This document shows positions 1 to 10,179 of a DNA stretch of 36,392 nt, piece by piece. The translations under genes and the position numbers were made by a program. Each line of letters starts with the position of its first letter. Within the stretch, counting starts at the first letter, position 1. This stretch comes from Gamarada debralockiae (lineage: Eukaryota > Ascomycota > Leotiomycetes > Helotiales > Hyphodiscaceae): NCBI GenBank assembly GCA_002803225.1, contig NXFV01001669.1, forward strand, positions 1-36,392, given 5' to 3'. A model generated the notes under the pieces. The model made no database searches and was not told the DNA's origin. It worked only from the letters and a program-made list of their open reading frames with translations.

Positions 1-749
1 AGCTCCTCCTCTCGTGCCTTCGCTTTTGTGTCCTTAAATATAATCTTCTTACGATAGACATTATATAGCGCGTATCAAGGCTCCTTCCCTCCTCTTCTCT
101 TTACTCGTTTTGTAGTTTGGGTACCGATACCAAAATGGAACTCATCGCAAAATACTGTATCGTACCAGTCTTCTGGATATAGCCGTTCGTCCAGCTTCTC
201 TATTGAAAACACACGTCGATTCATAGCTTGCGCGTCCGTTAGTTTCTTCTCCTCCTTCGCTACTGCATTTATGATATTCTCGTCTCGTTTGCAAGCCCGC
301 TGGACTGTCTGTATTTGTATCGTACGTAGCCCTGGTGGCTTGAAATATCGAGTCTGTGGGAGCTCTATACTAGCGTCTTGTACGAGGTCTAGCCATAGCT
401 TATTGCAGTCATTTAAAGGGACCGTAGGATCATCCAAGTAATGACCGATCACAGCTGTGTCCGAACGTTTTAAGGCATAACGATTGCCGCGTGGATCTAG
501 ACTAAGATCTTCTCGATTATGAAAGGTTCGAGTATACTTAGAAGCTATGATCCGGCTTTGCACACGCTTAGGAACCTTAGTAACCTGTCGTATGATACTA
601 GTTGGAATCTTGATGCCGGCTTACGAGAATGCCTTCGCCCAGAGTACTCCTGAACGCTGAGGAGTCTTAGGCTGCTTTGTAGGAGAGAACAGATCACGCG
701 GAGGTGTAAAATGAGCTGCGCGACTCTTGCGCGTTCGAATTGGAGGCAT
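1..749 (-). pseudogene. Tc1/mariner-type transposase, N-terminal part, broken and running off the window
   Basis: Reading the minus strand from the ATG at 749, one frame stays open to the left edge except for a TAA at about 619-621 and a TGA at 75-77, so this is a decayed transposase. The first acidic residue of the DDE/D triad lies in the motif CDEFHFGIG, as in fungal Tc1/mariner proteins. Its sequence parallels the second copy at 918-2189: RKSRAAHFTP against RKSRAKHFTP, and FKPPGLRTI against FKPTGLRTI. The 3' half lies outside the window. Immediately 5' of this gene, at 802, the left terminus of the second element begins, so this copy either lost its own 5' end or was interrupted there. Confidence 0.8.
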
Positions 750-801
750 TATTGTGGAGATAATAAGGAAAAAGGATGCTTTATTTACTAGTAAACACAG
801 G

Positions 802-854
802 CTGTCAGGGTGCGCGGGAAATTGCCGATTTGGGGCACAGGCCACCACACCAAA
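802..854 (+). repeat. Left terminal inverted repeat of mariner-like element
   Basis: About 53 bp, beginning CTGTCAGGGTGCGCGGGAA and containing TTGCCGATTT and GGGCACAGGCCAC. It matches the reverse complement of 2240-2292 with only a few mismatches or gaps. Confidence 0.8.
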
Positions 855-917
855 ACAGAGCGCGTTTCCTAGTATTTACTAATAATCCACTATCTAAACC
901 CACCCAAATCAGCTGTA

Positions 918-2189
918 ATGAAGCGCAAATACATCTCTATCGTATATCAGACTAATCCTATTACTATTTCTACTCCAAAACGTGTTCGCAAGTCCCGCGC
1001 AAAACATTTTACCCCTCTACCAGAGCTCTCTTTCTCTCAAGGCTAGTATGAGACTCTACAATGAACTAGAGTCTTCTTTTATAAGGAGATTACGCAAAAG
1101 AAGGGTATTATAATGACTCAAGAAGATATCCGCGATATAACTGGCGTCCCTCCGCGCGTATAAACCGATATCCTTAAGTCAAAGCAAGTCAGAATACTCT
1201 ATTACCAGCTTAAGAGTTAAGAACCAGATCCTCGGGCTCCTTTATAATCTATTACCCGCTAAGATACAAGGGTAATACACGATTATCTCGTGGATCCAAA
1301 CGTTCCTTCAGAAAAGAAAAGCAAGTCTTGGCTCGATATCGCAAAAGCTACCGGTATCAACCTTCCTAAAACACAACATTTCAAGCCTACGGGCCTTCGT
1401 ACGATCGAGCCAAAAAGAGTCTAACAAGCTTGTAAGAGAGACGAAGGTATTAGAAGCTTTATACGCGAAGAGGAGAAGGAATTAACAAAGAAAGAGGCGG
1501 ACTAGCGACTTAATTAGATCGACGTCGAGCTTCGAAAGCGACTATACTCTGTGAATTAGAAGGATTATGCCTTTTGTGATGAGTTTTACTTTAGCGTCGC
1601 TCAACAGGATACAAACTATATAAAGAGACCTATTAGGAAGGAGTTTAAGTACGTAAAAGAGAACGTTTAACTCAAAAAAGTTATATCAAAGGACGAGAAA
1701 GCAGTAGCGCGAGAAGAGGGCTATCTCAAGCTTATAAATATCTTCGTTGTTATAAGCTATAACTTCCGGAAGACAATACGATATAAGGTTTCTAATGATA
1801 TTAGTAAGATAGAGCAAAACGTTTATATTGATATTCTACGGCAACTTCTTAAGGATCCAGAATGGCAACGATAAGGTCTTACTCTTGTTCAAGATAAGGA
1901 TTCAGTACATATAGCAAAAAAAGTCACAAAGTTTTGTAAGGATCAAAGCCTTTCTATAATTACTTTACTAGGTAACTCTCCTGATTTCTCTATTCTAGAA
2001 ACAATAGCGCGTATATATAAGAAGAAGTTTCATGCAAGGCGTTCTAAGTCAGAAGTAAAGGGGTTAGCTCGTTTTGAGAAGATATTTGAGAAGGAAGTTG
2101 ATCAAAAGAAGATACAATACTAATATTCTTTTTATACAAAGAGATTCTATAAATGTAGAAAGAGAGACGGTCAAATAACACATTATTAG
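918..2189 (+). pseudogene. Mariner-type transposase riddled with nonsense codons (RIP-like)
   Basis: One frame from the ATG at 918 to the TAG at 2187-2189 (1272 nt, no frameshift needed) encodes a mariner-like transposase but contains about a dozen internal stops, mostly TAG and TAA. Several stand where the related copy at the left edge has Q, R or W-type codons, which is what C-to-T change on either strand (RIP) produces. The catalytic order is still visible: CDEFYF for the first Asp, QDKDSVHI for the second and NSPDFSILE for the third acidic residue. The frame retains almost the whole protein, so decay was by point mutation rather than deletion. No functional product is possible. Confidence 0.85.
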
Positions 2190-2239
2190 CATAGTTAATA
2201 GACAGAATTGTACTATAAATGGGTGAGCGGGTGTCTTTT

Positions 2240-2292
2240 TTTGATGTGTGGCCTGTGCCCTCAAATCGGCAACTTCCCGCGCACCCTGACAG
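2240..2292 (-). repeat. Right terminal inverted repeat of mariner-like element
   Basis: Reverse complement of the left terminus (802-854); on the plus strand it ends CCCGCGCACCCTGACAG. Confidence 0.8.
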
Positions 2293-2937
2293 ACAGGATT
2301 TTGGGGGTCTGCGCACGTGCCAAAATCGGCCTGTTTTTGCTCCGACGTGGAGCCCGGGGCAGACTAAGAATCCGGGCTACTTCTGCTTGTGTCTCTCCTT
2401 GCTCAACAATGCATCGGAATCGTACGCGCTTTGGTGTATCGTACTCTTTTCGTATAGTCTTTTGCTTTGGAACAGGTGCTATAGAGTACTAGTTGAGTTG
2501 AGAGTAAAAATCAAGAATAGGGATATAAGGATATACTCAAAGTCATGGAATCGCATAGAAGAGTAAGGAATCTAAGCCTATCTTAGTTGGCGCTAAGACT
2601 ATTATAGCTCACCGCCTTTCATGGGGGTGGTCCTGATTTCTTGAAACCCCCTATCGTACGCGGTGCCCAAAATCGGCCACTTTTTTCTCCGACTGAGAGC
2701 CTGTTGTATTTTTTAGTGCCTAAGGCCCCAATTCAGACCCCCTGCAGTCTTAGCTGTATAGGGGGGTCGGCCTGTAAGTTTAGTTCTTCAGGGACTCTGA
2801 AGCCTGAATTGTGACAGCTCTACGCAATGGAGTCTCACGCATTGAAGACTACGCAGACGATGCTGTATTGAACAAAAGATACTAAGGTAAGGAGAAAAGA
2901 GAAGATTCTACGAGGTACAAGACCTAATCGTTCACCT
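2293..2937. other. Repeat debris between two transposons
   Basis: No believable gene. Two stretches, near 2317-2360 and 2655-2700, share the pattern GTGCC(C)AAAATCGGCC followed by a T run and CTCCGAC, and both resemble the inner part of the mariner terminus. A 43-bp segment at 2809-2851 recurs at the right edge of the window. Confidence 0.5.
2809..2851 (+). repeat. 43-bp dispersed repeat, left copy
   Basis: Matches 36268-36310 in 39 of 43 positions; all four differences are transitions (A/G or C/T), as RIP would give. The core reads TCTCACGCATTGAAGACTA. It probably derives from a repetitive element that is also present at the right edge, possibly the leader of an LTR retrotransposon. Confidence 0.7.
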
Positions 2938-3342
2938 TACAGGTTATTACGGAATGAAAAATCAGAGGATTTCATTCCGATATAACGGATTCCGATGTAT
3001 AAAGATGCACGTGATCAGGATAATTAGGCTGCAGCCTAGATTTTGCCCAGAAATCTTGACTTTTGCCCCAAATATTTAGGCCAAAACGCCTATATTCCGA
3101 CGCGCTTCACCTATTTTGCCTACCTTGTTATATCGGAATATACCGAATATTTCAGCGTTTCTATTCCGATATAGCTTATATCAAGGTATTCCGATATACT
3201 CACCTGAAATTCGACGAATCCGAAGCTTCTCGCCGATATAACGAGGATTCCGATGTACAGCGTTCCGATATAACCAGGTTTGACTGTATATCGGAATGGA
3301 ACTCTCTAATTTTTCATTCCGATATAGTGAGGTTTGACTGTA
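2938..3342. mobile_element. Pogo/Tigger-type non-autonomous element (MITE-like)
   Basis: The right end (3311-3342) reads towards the terminus as CATTCCGATATAGTGAGG then TTTGACTGTA, the pattern seen at pogo/Tigger-type termini. The left end (2938-2965) carries TACAG and GGAATGAAAAAT in inverse orientation but lacks about 9 bp. Inside are further copies of the terminal pattern: one ending at about 3288, and several ATTCCGATATA or GATTCCGATGTA motifs. No transposase is encoded in the 405 bp, so it is a non-autonomous or internally deleted copy. Confidence 0.6.
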
Positions 3343-4316
3343 CCCATTCTGCCTACCAAAGGGCTCCCGTCCAATCGGTTGTCGGTCGTGGCTGAGAAAT
3401 AGAAGGTCAGAGGGGCGACGGCTTGTTGACTTTTCTTCTCTGGGCCAGAGTAGCTGTTGGTTGGCATGTTCTACTCGTTCGATCTCGCCATTATTTGAAG
3501 GCCATTAAGTCCTGTCAGATTTCGGGGTACTTTTATACATCGTATGTGGAGATGACTCCCGAGAACACGGGGACCGTCACCGCAGAATCATCTCGATTCC
3601 TCAACCTAGCACGAAATAAACTCAAGAATGCCCCAGCAATGAATTAATCCTTGATTGTTCAGAGAGCCGCTAGAGAGTAGTTCAATAGGATTGTTGTATA
3701 TTGACTCTCGTGGTATAATTAGACATGGTTCGTGTCGGACACGAAATCCAACTGAGAAACTTTGCTGACGAAGATTTCATCCCTTGTACGAGGGCGTACC
3801 TAGCAAAGTATTATCATAGAGCTTAGAAATACTCAAAAGTTCTCTTGGGCCTGTCTCCTTCTCGAAACCGTATCTTGTAGGGTTTTGCGTTGCTTAGGCT
3901 TCTAGAATTACCTGGTGAGAGACAGTTTTGCAAAAGAGGCCATCCACTAGGACGTCGATGACCTCCTGCTACCTATAGAACTTTCCACTTATTCTCCATG
4001 GGCTTTATTCTAGGACAGCCAGGGTGCTGCAAAACCACTGAGTTCTTATACCGTCACAATGGTGACACCTAAAACACAGTCTTGTACCATGTATGGTCAC
4101 TGGAAGCCCATCAACACATCGCATTCCACAAAGAAGCCCGTGGGAAAGAAGCTTGTTCTTATTACTGGATCACAAAACTCAATTATAAAGATTGTAATAA
4201 ACGTGAAGCGCAACATTACCCCATGAGCTACAGGAAAACATCCTGATCAGCATACTCAACTCAATCTGCATCGCAAAGCGCATCGCCATAGATACACCCG
4301 AAAACTTTCCATCTTA
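3343..4316. other. Intergenic, nothing recognisable
   Basis: Short open frames only, with no family motif, splice-linked exon chain or RNA gene that I can support. Confidence 0.4.
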
Positions 4317-4600
4317 CTTCGTAATACCCTTCAACATATAATCCCCTGTATCACCTTGCCCGCCATTCGCCACCGTGTCGATCCTAAACTTCACCTCCTC
4401 CAACATATATCCGTAATCAACTTTCTTGGTCGAATCATTAACATTCAAACATCTCAAACTGACAGACACTGGCGATGGGCTAGGATTAGGATGCAGCGAT
4501 GGTAGCATTCTTTGGTGTGAATGGGATAGTCTTGAGAATTACACGGAGGGAGTCCGTCGTCGTGAGGAAGGCTTTGATTCGAAGTCAGCGACCTGCTCGA
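4314..4600 (-). pseudogene. Possible 3' relic of an unknown gene
   Basis: On the minus strand a frame from about 4508 to the stop at 4314 ends in coding-looking sequence (VDYGYMLEEVKFRIDTVA and GDYMLKGITK). Just upstream, in a different frame, about 4595-4510 also looks coding (FLTTTDSLRVILKTIPF) but ends at a TAA. The two could be the last exons of one gene that has decayed, or chance. I do not recognise a family, and no start or upstream exons could be linked. Confidence 0.25.
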
Positions 4601-4911
4601 ACTGCAAGTCGGTGCAGGCCGAGCATCTGGATGGGCAGCCTGTAAGGACTAATACGAGGAATGAGAGGAAGGTTGGAGAGATTATCTTTGGTCGAGGTTG
4701 GAGAAGAGTGGACGCGAGAAGAATTTGGCTGTTTGGAAGTTCTCTGCTTGACTGTTTCGACGAGTTGAGTTGTGATTGAAAATCGTTTTAATGACTGTAT
4801 GGAGTAGTGGAGTACAGCAGAGTGTATAATGTTTGCTTTTAGTTTCAAATATGAGTGAAAGAAAGCTTCCCAGCTGCTTGATCAGGAAATGACCGGCGAT
4901 GTCCAACCCAT

Positions 4912-7348
4912 TTAAAGGCTGTTCTCGGGAGCCTTATGCGCTCTGCCACGCGAACATGATCTTTGGATCCCCCACATAGATGAGTACTTCGGAGCTTGTG
5001 GTTGGCCCCAATGCTTCATTTCGGCGAAAATCTCTTGCATCTCCTTCAAGGCATTCATTGCTTCCCCTTCCTCGGCGCCCTCAACGCCGCTCGTTGAGGT
5101 GAAGGGATCTCCAGTGTAGGGGTGGAATGGCCACTCATCAGCCTCACAACGATCCCACTTCCCATCCTCCATTTCTCTACCCTTACCGCCTTCCTTTGGA
5201 GGCGGGGATACCTCACCCTTTGTGAAATACGCCTTGATCTTCCCGAGTGTGCAACGACTTACTGCCGCCAAACTGCAATGCCCCATGGATTTCTGCTCAA
5301 TAAGGCCAGCGTCAACGAACTTCTTCGCCATTTTTACTCCAGCCCACAAGGGAGTGACCGGATCGAAGGTGTTGCTGATGAAGAGAACTGGAAATGAGGT
5401 TTTAATGGGTTTCTGCTTGTGCGCCGGATGATCATCCCACCTCATGGGTGGATCAATTGCTTCGATTCCCCAGCCCTCGCTGTGCAAATTTCGGAGTCAG
5501 CAAGTGCTCAAAAAAGATGAGAGATTAGACCCCAGATGGTTTCATGAGTTTCAAACTCTAAAGATGTCCGTCGGGGTTGCAGTTGTGAGTATAACTCATA
5601 GATCTGGCAAGAATCTAGGAAACGTTGCTCCGAGAATTACGTACCAGCCAAGCATGACTGTCAACCAGACATCGGCGAAGGACGAGAGGTTGGACATCTT
5701 CTCGAACATGAGTTTGAGATTTGGTACGGTCTCGTTGAGGGGATACCGCTTATCACTGCACATAATCGCTGGTGTCGCCTCGTTGGGGTATTGCCATGCA
5801 GGTCTTGGCTCTCCGCAGACCGGAAAGATCTCAAAGGGGAATGCAATGGAATAAGCCATTGCCAACAGCTGAAAGTTTCCCTTCAACATGAGGTCTAAAA
5901 CCGAACCGATGAAGTTGAATCCGTACGTAGGCGCGTAGAGGATCGAAAAGAAGAGAAGTTTGATATCACTGTAGGTGACAATGACTGGCGTCTTTGTGTA
6001 CGGGTCAGTAATGAGAATTGGGTTATCCTTAAGGCTGTTCAGGGTTCCATAAAAGCGGTCTTCAACGTCAGCGACTTCGTCGCCAACCCGATATAGAGCA
6101 CATAGTCCTTGAGCTTCGTGGCAATATCTGGGAAATGAATTGAAGATGGCGTCGGCATCTCGAATACTGTCCATCCAGACTGGAGCCACGTAGTGATCTG
6201 CGTCAACGACGCCATCAAGAATCATCCGGCCGACGCGGTCTGGGAACATTGCTGCAAATGTGGCTCCAAGTAAGGTCTAGAATTGTTCAGTCCATTTGAA
6301 CTTGGAGTTAGACAGAAAGGTACTTACTCCATAGCTGAAGCCCCAATAAACAAGCTTTCCTTTCGTGTCCAGACTGGGTTCTGTTTGCCTGAGATCATCC
6401 TCTTGGGAGTCCTCCCGAGAAACATCCATCCCGCAGCTCGGGTTGAGGCTATCAGTCCATTCATCCCAAGCATCAATAATGCTCACCATATCCCTGACCA
6501 CATTCGGCGTATTGACATATTTGAAAATGCTGTCCTTGCCCATGATCCTGTCTTTTTCTTGACAAAGCTTTGCATGAGCCTTTGCACGAGCATCCAACAT
6601 TTGCCAAGAGCCAGAACTTGAATTGACGATCCCAATCTCTCTTCCAGCCGTCATCCACAGCAACCTGTGAAACATGCCTTGGGCATAGTCTTCTCCTCCC
6701 CCAGTACCAGGATCATCTGTATGAGCATTTGGCCATCCGATTGGGTAAGAGAAGCAATCAGTTCGTGGAGTTGTTGCTCCAATACCACGTGGGTCAAACC
6801 CAATGACATCTTGATCCTCACCAACAACCTTATGGATGCGCTCACCGAATGCAAGGGCGATTGCGACGCCAGAGCCTCCAGGTCCTCCTGGATTGAGCAA
6901 CAAAGGCGATGTGGAGAACTTCTTGGGTCCATCGTGCTTACCAGGGACTAGGACTAGTGCAATATGAACTTTTGGATTGTCCTCGCTCTCATTCAATGGT
7001 CTATGGTAGTCCAGTGGAACAGTGAGACGGGCGCATTTGAACGCTGGTCGGATGGCAAAACAAGGATGCCATTCCAACTTCTCACTGGGAATAATCTGAG
7101 CATGAGTTAGTTATCAGGTTCCTAGTAGTGGAAAGGGCAAATACATCGTCAAAATCCACGAGGGTTGCATTATTGTGATTCATTGGAAGTCGGCCGGTCC
7201 AAGACACACGCCAAGGCACTGCATACCACCACCAGAGGTACAAAATTGTAGCAAGTACAACTCCTTTGACAACTAGGAGACACTTTCGATAAGGTCTTGG
7301 TCTGTCTTGCTGCTCGGCTGCGAAACGAACATCTTGCATTTTGCCCAT
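4912..7348 (-). CDS. Membrane-anchored alpha/beta hydrolase, peptidase S33 / TAP-like family
   Basis: Four exons on the minus strand: 7348-7145, 7095-6328, 6276-5645 and 5479-4912. Introns are 49, 51 and 165 nt, all GT-AG with consistent phase, giving about 723 residues. Residues 24-45 are a hydrophobic, Trp-rich segment that should act as a signal anchor, placing the catalytic part outside the cytosol. The family block PSEKLEWHPCF...VPLDY is followed by the oxyanion region NPGGPGGSG, the nucleophile elbow GFSYG (Ser about 322, split by intron 2), Asp about 574 in NTFDPVTPL and His about 602 in MGHCSL, so the triad is complete. The C-terminal part matches the TAP-like C-terminal domain (CEGW motif). 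Family members remove N-terminal peptides from substrates; the actual substrate cannot be read from sequence. It is divergent from the esterase at 8026, with about 680 bp between the starts. Confidence 0.88.
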
Positions 7349-8025
7349 GGTCAGTCACAGGTCGAAGAAACTTCCTTTCGGTTGAAATAAGTTGGCCAAG
7401 AGGTCAATTGACAACCAGCACCACGTTCTCAAGCAAAGTGCTTTCGATTATCGCGATATTTCTATCGCGGGCAGCAAAGGGCGACAAGAAATGTTTATAA
7501 GGACGCTGTCCGCATCACGATCCAAGGCAGCAGCATAAAGGATTCAGACTCCAGCCTTGAGAGTCGGGTCATTTTGCAGTCCGACTCCATTGGGAGGGTT
7601 GCTGTGCCAGCTCCGTGCAGATTTTGGGCCTTGAAACGCGGAGAAACGAGTGGATCATGATCACGTGACAAACCCCAATGAGAACCCAGCTTCCCCTCTT
7701 CCTGCAAGTTACCCGATTGGATGCCTAAAGAAATTAGTTGGTCGAAAGTCAAACTGCAACGACTTCCAGTTTCAGCTGCTCAAAACCGCCTGAAGTGAGA
7801 AGAATTGTGTACACTCCTCGGCATATTCATTTGCACGCTCTCGACTTGAACGATACCCACAGAGAGCCGAAACTTTTCTGAACGGGTCAGTTCAAGACAC
7901 GTCCTCATAAAAAGGCTGGCGACCCCCATATCATCAGTCTTTTGAGCAAGCTTACCTGAAAAGTCGAATTTCGTCGAGGCTTGTATACAGTACCGCAGAG
8001 GAACGACACCTGCATCCAGCCACCG
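7349..8025. promoter_or_regulatory. Shared divergent intergenic region of two hydrolase genes
   Basis: About 680 bp separate the two ATGs of the divergent peptidase and esterase genes and must hold both promoters. I see no other gene in it and no single motif I would defend as an operator. Confidence 0.4.
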
Positions 8026-9102
8026 ATGGCTACCCCTCAAGCTACACCCAACGGGGTAGACGGTGCAGTCGTTGCACCAACACGCTCCTTATGGCAACGT
8101 CTGACTCTCACCATCAAACTTCGTCTCTTCAAAGCATTGGTCACTACCACTTTCAAGGTCTTGAACCTTCCTGGCATCCGCAATAAAGCAATCCTCCCAA
8201 CCTTCACCAGAGTGTACCCTTGTCAACCGACCCTCAAAAATCGTGTGTTCATACCAAAATCATACAAGTCTGATGGAACCCTCCTCCCACTTTACATTGA
8301 CATCCACGGCGGGGGCTTTGCACTTATGAGCCCTTTGGTTGATGATCCCTTTTGCAGCAGCTTCGCCCACGACAACAACGTCATCGTTGTCAGTCTCGAT
8401 TACCCGAAGACGCCTTCACATCCCTACCCCGCCGCCGTTCACGCGCTCACTGATCTCATCAAGGCGGTTCTGGAAGATGAGACATTGCCAATTGACAAGA
8501 AGAAGGTTGCCATAGGTGGCTTCAGTGCCGGAGCCAACCTTTCAATTGCTGTGACTCAGAATGAGAGTATCCGGGACAAAATTGGAGCAGTGGTGGCTTA
8601 CTATCCCCCAACCGATTTTGTCACCAAGGGTCCAGATAAGATGAAAACCAGGCCGATTCATGCGCCTCCTGACCCGCTGGAACACAGTGTAGCCATGTTC
8701 GATTATGGCTACGCACCTGCAGGACAGGATCTGAGGGACCCTTTGTTGAGCGTCCGATTTGCGGAAAGAGACAAGCTGCCACCAAAATTATGCATTATTG
8801 GGTGCGAGTTCGATTTGTTGTGTAGAGAGGCGGAATTATTCGCAGAGAAAATGGCCAGCGTTGGGAATGGCGAGAGAAAAGGGTCGGATATCCTTTGGGA
8901 GAAGAACGGTGTAAGGTGGGAAAAGATTCTTGGGGAATTCCATGGTACGTCAATCAAGTTATGCGATTCTGCGATACTGACGGTAATGGCAGGCTTCGAT
9001 CAAATGTTTACTCGTGGGGAAACTAAAATCCGAGTCACAAAGAGAAAGAAGGAGATGTATGACAGTGCTGCCGAGTGGTTATTCCGAGAGGTTTATATCT
9101 GA
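8026..9102 (+). CDS. HSL-type (alpha/beta hydrolase fold 3) esterase
   Basis: Two exons, 8026-8944 and 8993-9102, encode about 342 residues. The ATG at 8026 is the first in frame; the upstream frame begins only with TTG. Motifs of the hormone-sensitive-lipase type family are complete: HGGG oxyanion hole at 94-97, nucleophile Ser about 167 in GGFSAG, Asp about 263 in CEFD and His about 306 in FHGF. There is no clear signal peptide, so it is probably intracellular. It should hydrolyse carboxylic esters of small or lipophilic substrates; the natural substrate is unknown. The 48-nt intron (8945-8992) falls directly after the catalytic His codon, is a multiple of three and has no stop, so unspliced mRNA would also be open. 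The gene is divergent from the S33 peptidase gene. Confidence 0.88.
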   Translation: MATPQATPNGVDGAVVAPTRSLWQRLTLTIKLRLFKALVTTTFKVLNLPGIRNKAILPTFTRVYPCQPTLKNRVFIPKSYKSDGTLLPLYIDIHGGGFALMSPLVDDPFCSSFAHDNNVIVVSLDYPKTPSHPYPAAVHALTDLIKAVLEDETLPIDKKKVAIGGFSAGANLSIAVTQNESIRDKIGAVVAYYPPTDFVTKGPDKMKTRPIHAPPDPLEHSVAMFDYGYAPAGQDLRDPLLSVRFAERDKLPPKLCIIGCEFDLLCREAELFAEKMASVGNGERKGSDILWEKNGVRWEKILGEFHGTSIKLCDSAILTVMAGFDQMFTRGETKIRVTKRKKEMYDSAAEWLFREVYI

Positions 9103-10179
9103 TTTCTCCTAATGTTGCATCAGCTATATTCGATGAGGCGCATCAAGATGAGCCCATGGAGACGATGTTCTTGTGGAGGTTGCGGTTTCGGAAGTCCTAC
9201 TGTCCCATGTATCTCTTCCCTGGAATGTCAACCTTGCCTTACTCAAGTACCGTTTTGCTCCATTTTCAACGATTCGTGTATTCTTCAGCCTCGCGGTCTG
9301 GACTCTTAATTTGTCTGGGGTAGCTAGGTCACAACAAGTCTGTCGCAGAGAAGCTTCTAATTATGGAGAAGCTTCTCTAGCAAGACAAAATTATCGAGAC
9401 AATTCCTACACACTGCGGCGTTCTATGGCGATAGTTCTAAAGGCAAGGCCAAGAATCTGAAAACCAACGACCCATCAAATCTGCCAAACCTAATACGCTG
9501 CCATAGTCATGATACTGACAAAAATCTATTCTGAATCGTGATTATTCCAGAAATAAATCAGTCCACAAAAACATGGAGGCGACGCTATGACTCCAGCAGT
9601 CTCAGATGGCACTGAAATACGCTGCCAAGGTTTGGCCAGTATCAAGACGTCCTTCCAAGAAAATAGCGGACAACATTAACAGCTACCCAAAACGCCTTCG
9701 CGACTTCTTCATGCTAGCCAAGAAGTCCTCTCAATGGCTTGATATCTGTGCTGAGGCTCAACGTCCCCTACTGGGCCCTTTCTTACGATTCGTGGCGATC
9801 GTGTCACTTGGCGACTTGGCGTTTGCTGAAACATTGGCAATTGTCCGACACGCAGAACCTTATTTTGCAGCCATTCACACGCGCGCATACTCATTATAGA
9901 AAAAACCTTAACTACCAGATCTTTGGGAGCGGGCTAGGCCGTGCTGCAGGTCGAATAGTTTTCATGCTATGCCGTCCTGGGAGTTGGGGCCCCTCGATAC
10001 TTTCATATAAGACTCTTGTCACTCATGCATCTCAGTTCTTGATTCTCCAGCTGCGCTCAATTCATTTCAGTCTTCCTTCCAAGATTCTTTTCAAAGCTTG
10101 ACGCATCATTCAATTCAGTACTTCCAACCATTTAATTATTTTTCTGGAGCATATCAAGCATCTCGAATCACCAGCAATC
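9103..10179. other. Intergenic, promoter side of the small secreted protein gene
   Basis: No supportable gene. It contains a strong hairpin at 9347-9378 and, at 10004-10011, CATATAAG, a TATA-like box about 170 bp before the ATG at 10180, followed by a CT-rich leader typical of a highly expressed fungal gene. Confidence 0.4.
9347..9378. repeat. Perfect 12-bp hairpin made of two heat-shock-element-like sites
   Basis: AGAGAAGCTTCT and AGAAGCTTCTCT are exact reverse complements separated by 8 nt. Each contains AGAAGCTTCT, which fits the nGAAnnTTCn pattern bound by heat shock factor. It lies 245 bp after the esterase stop and could be a transcript hairpin or a distal regulatory site. Confidence 0.5.

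Larger units (their letters stand above)
802..2292 (+). mobile_element. Mariner-like DNA transposon, complete termini, inactivated
   Basis: A 1.49-kb element is bounded by inverted termini that both begin CTGTCAGGGTGCGCGGGAA and match for about 53 bp with few differences. Between them lies one transposase-like frame on the plus strand (918-2189). The 5-bp sequence ACAGG abuts both ends (797-801 and 2293-2297). This could be a target duplication, although Tc1/mariner elements normally duplicate TA, so the true outer ends may be slightly different. The element sits directly upstream of another mariner-type transposase on the opposite strand, giving a nested or tandem repeat island. Confidence 0.8.

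Noticed and set aside
4426..4779. Open frame of 117 residues on the plus strand
   Set aside because: No family resemblance, and it overlaps a minus-strand frame that looks at least as coding; no promoter or splice support.
7495..8040. Minus-strand frames between the two hydrolase genes
   Set aside because: No family, no splice links, and one overlaps the esterase start; treated as shadows.
9606..10101. Two overlapping plus-strand frames before the secreted-protein gene
   Set aside because: They lie in promoter and leader DNA with a TATA-like box and CT-rich leader; no domain.
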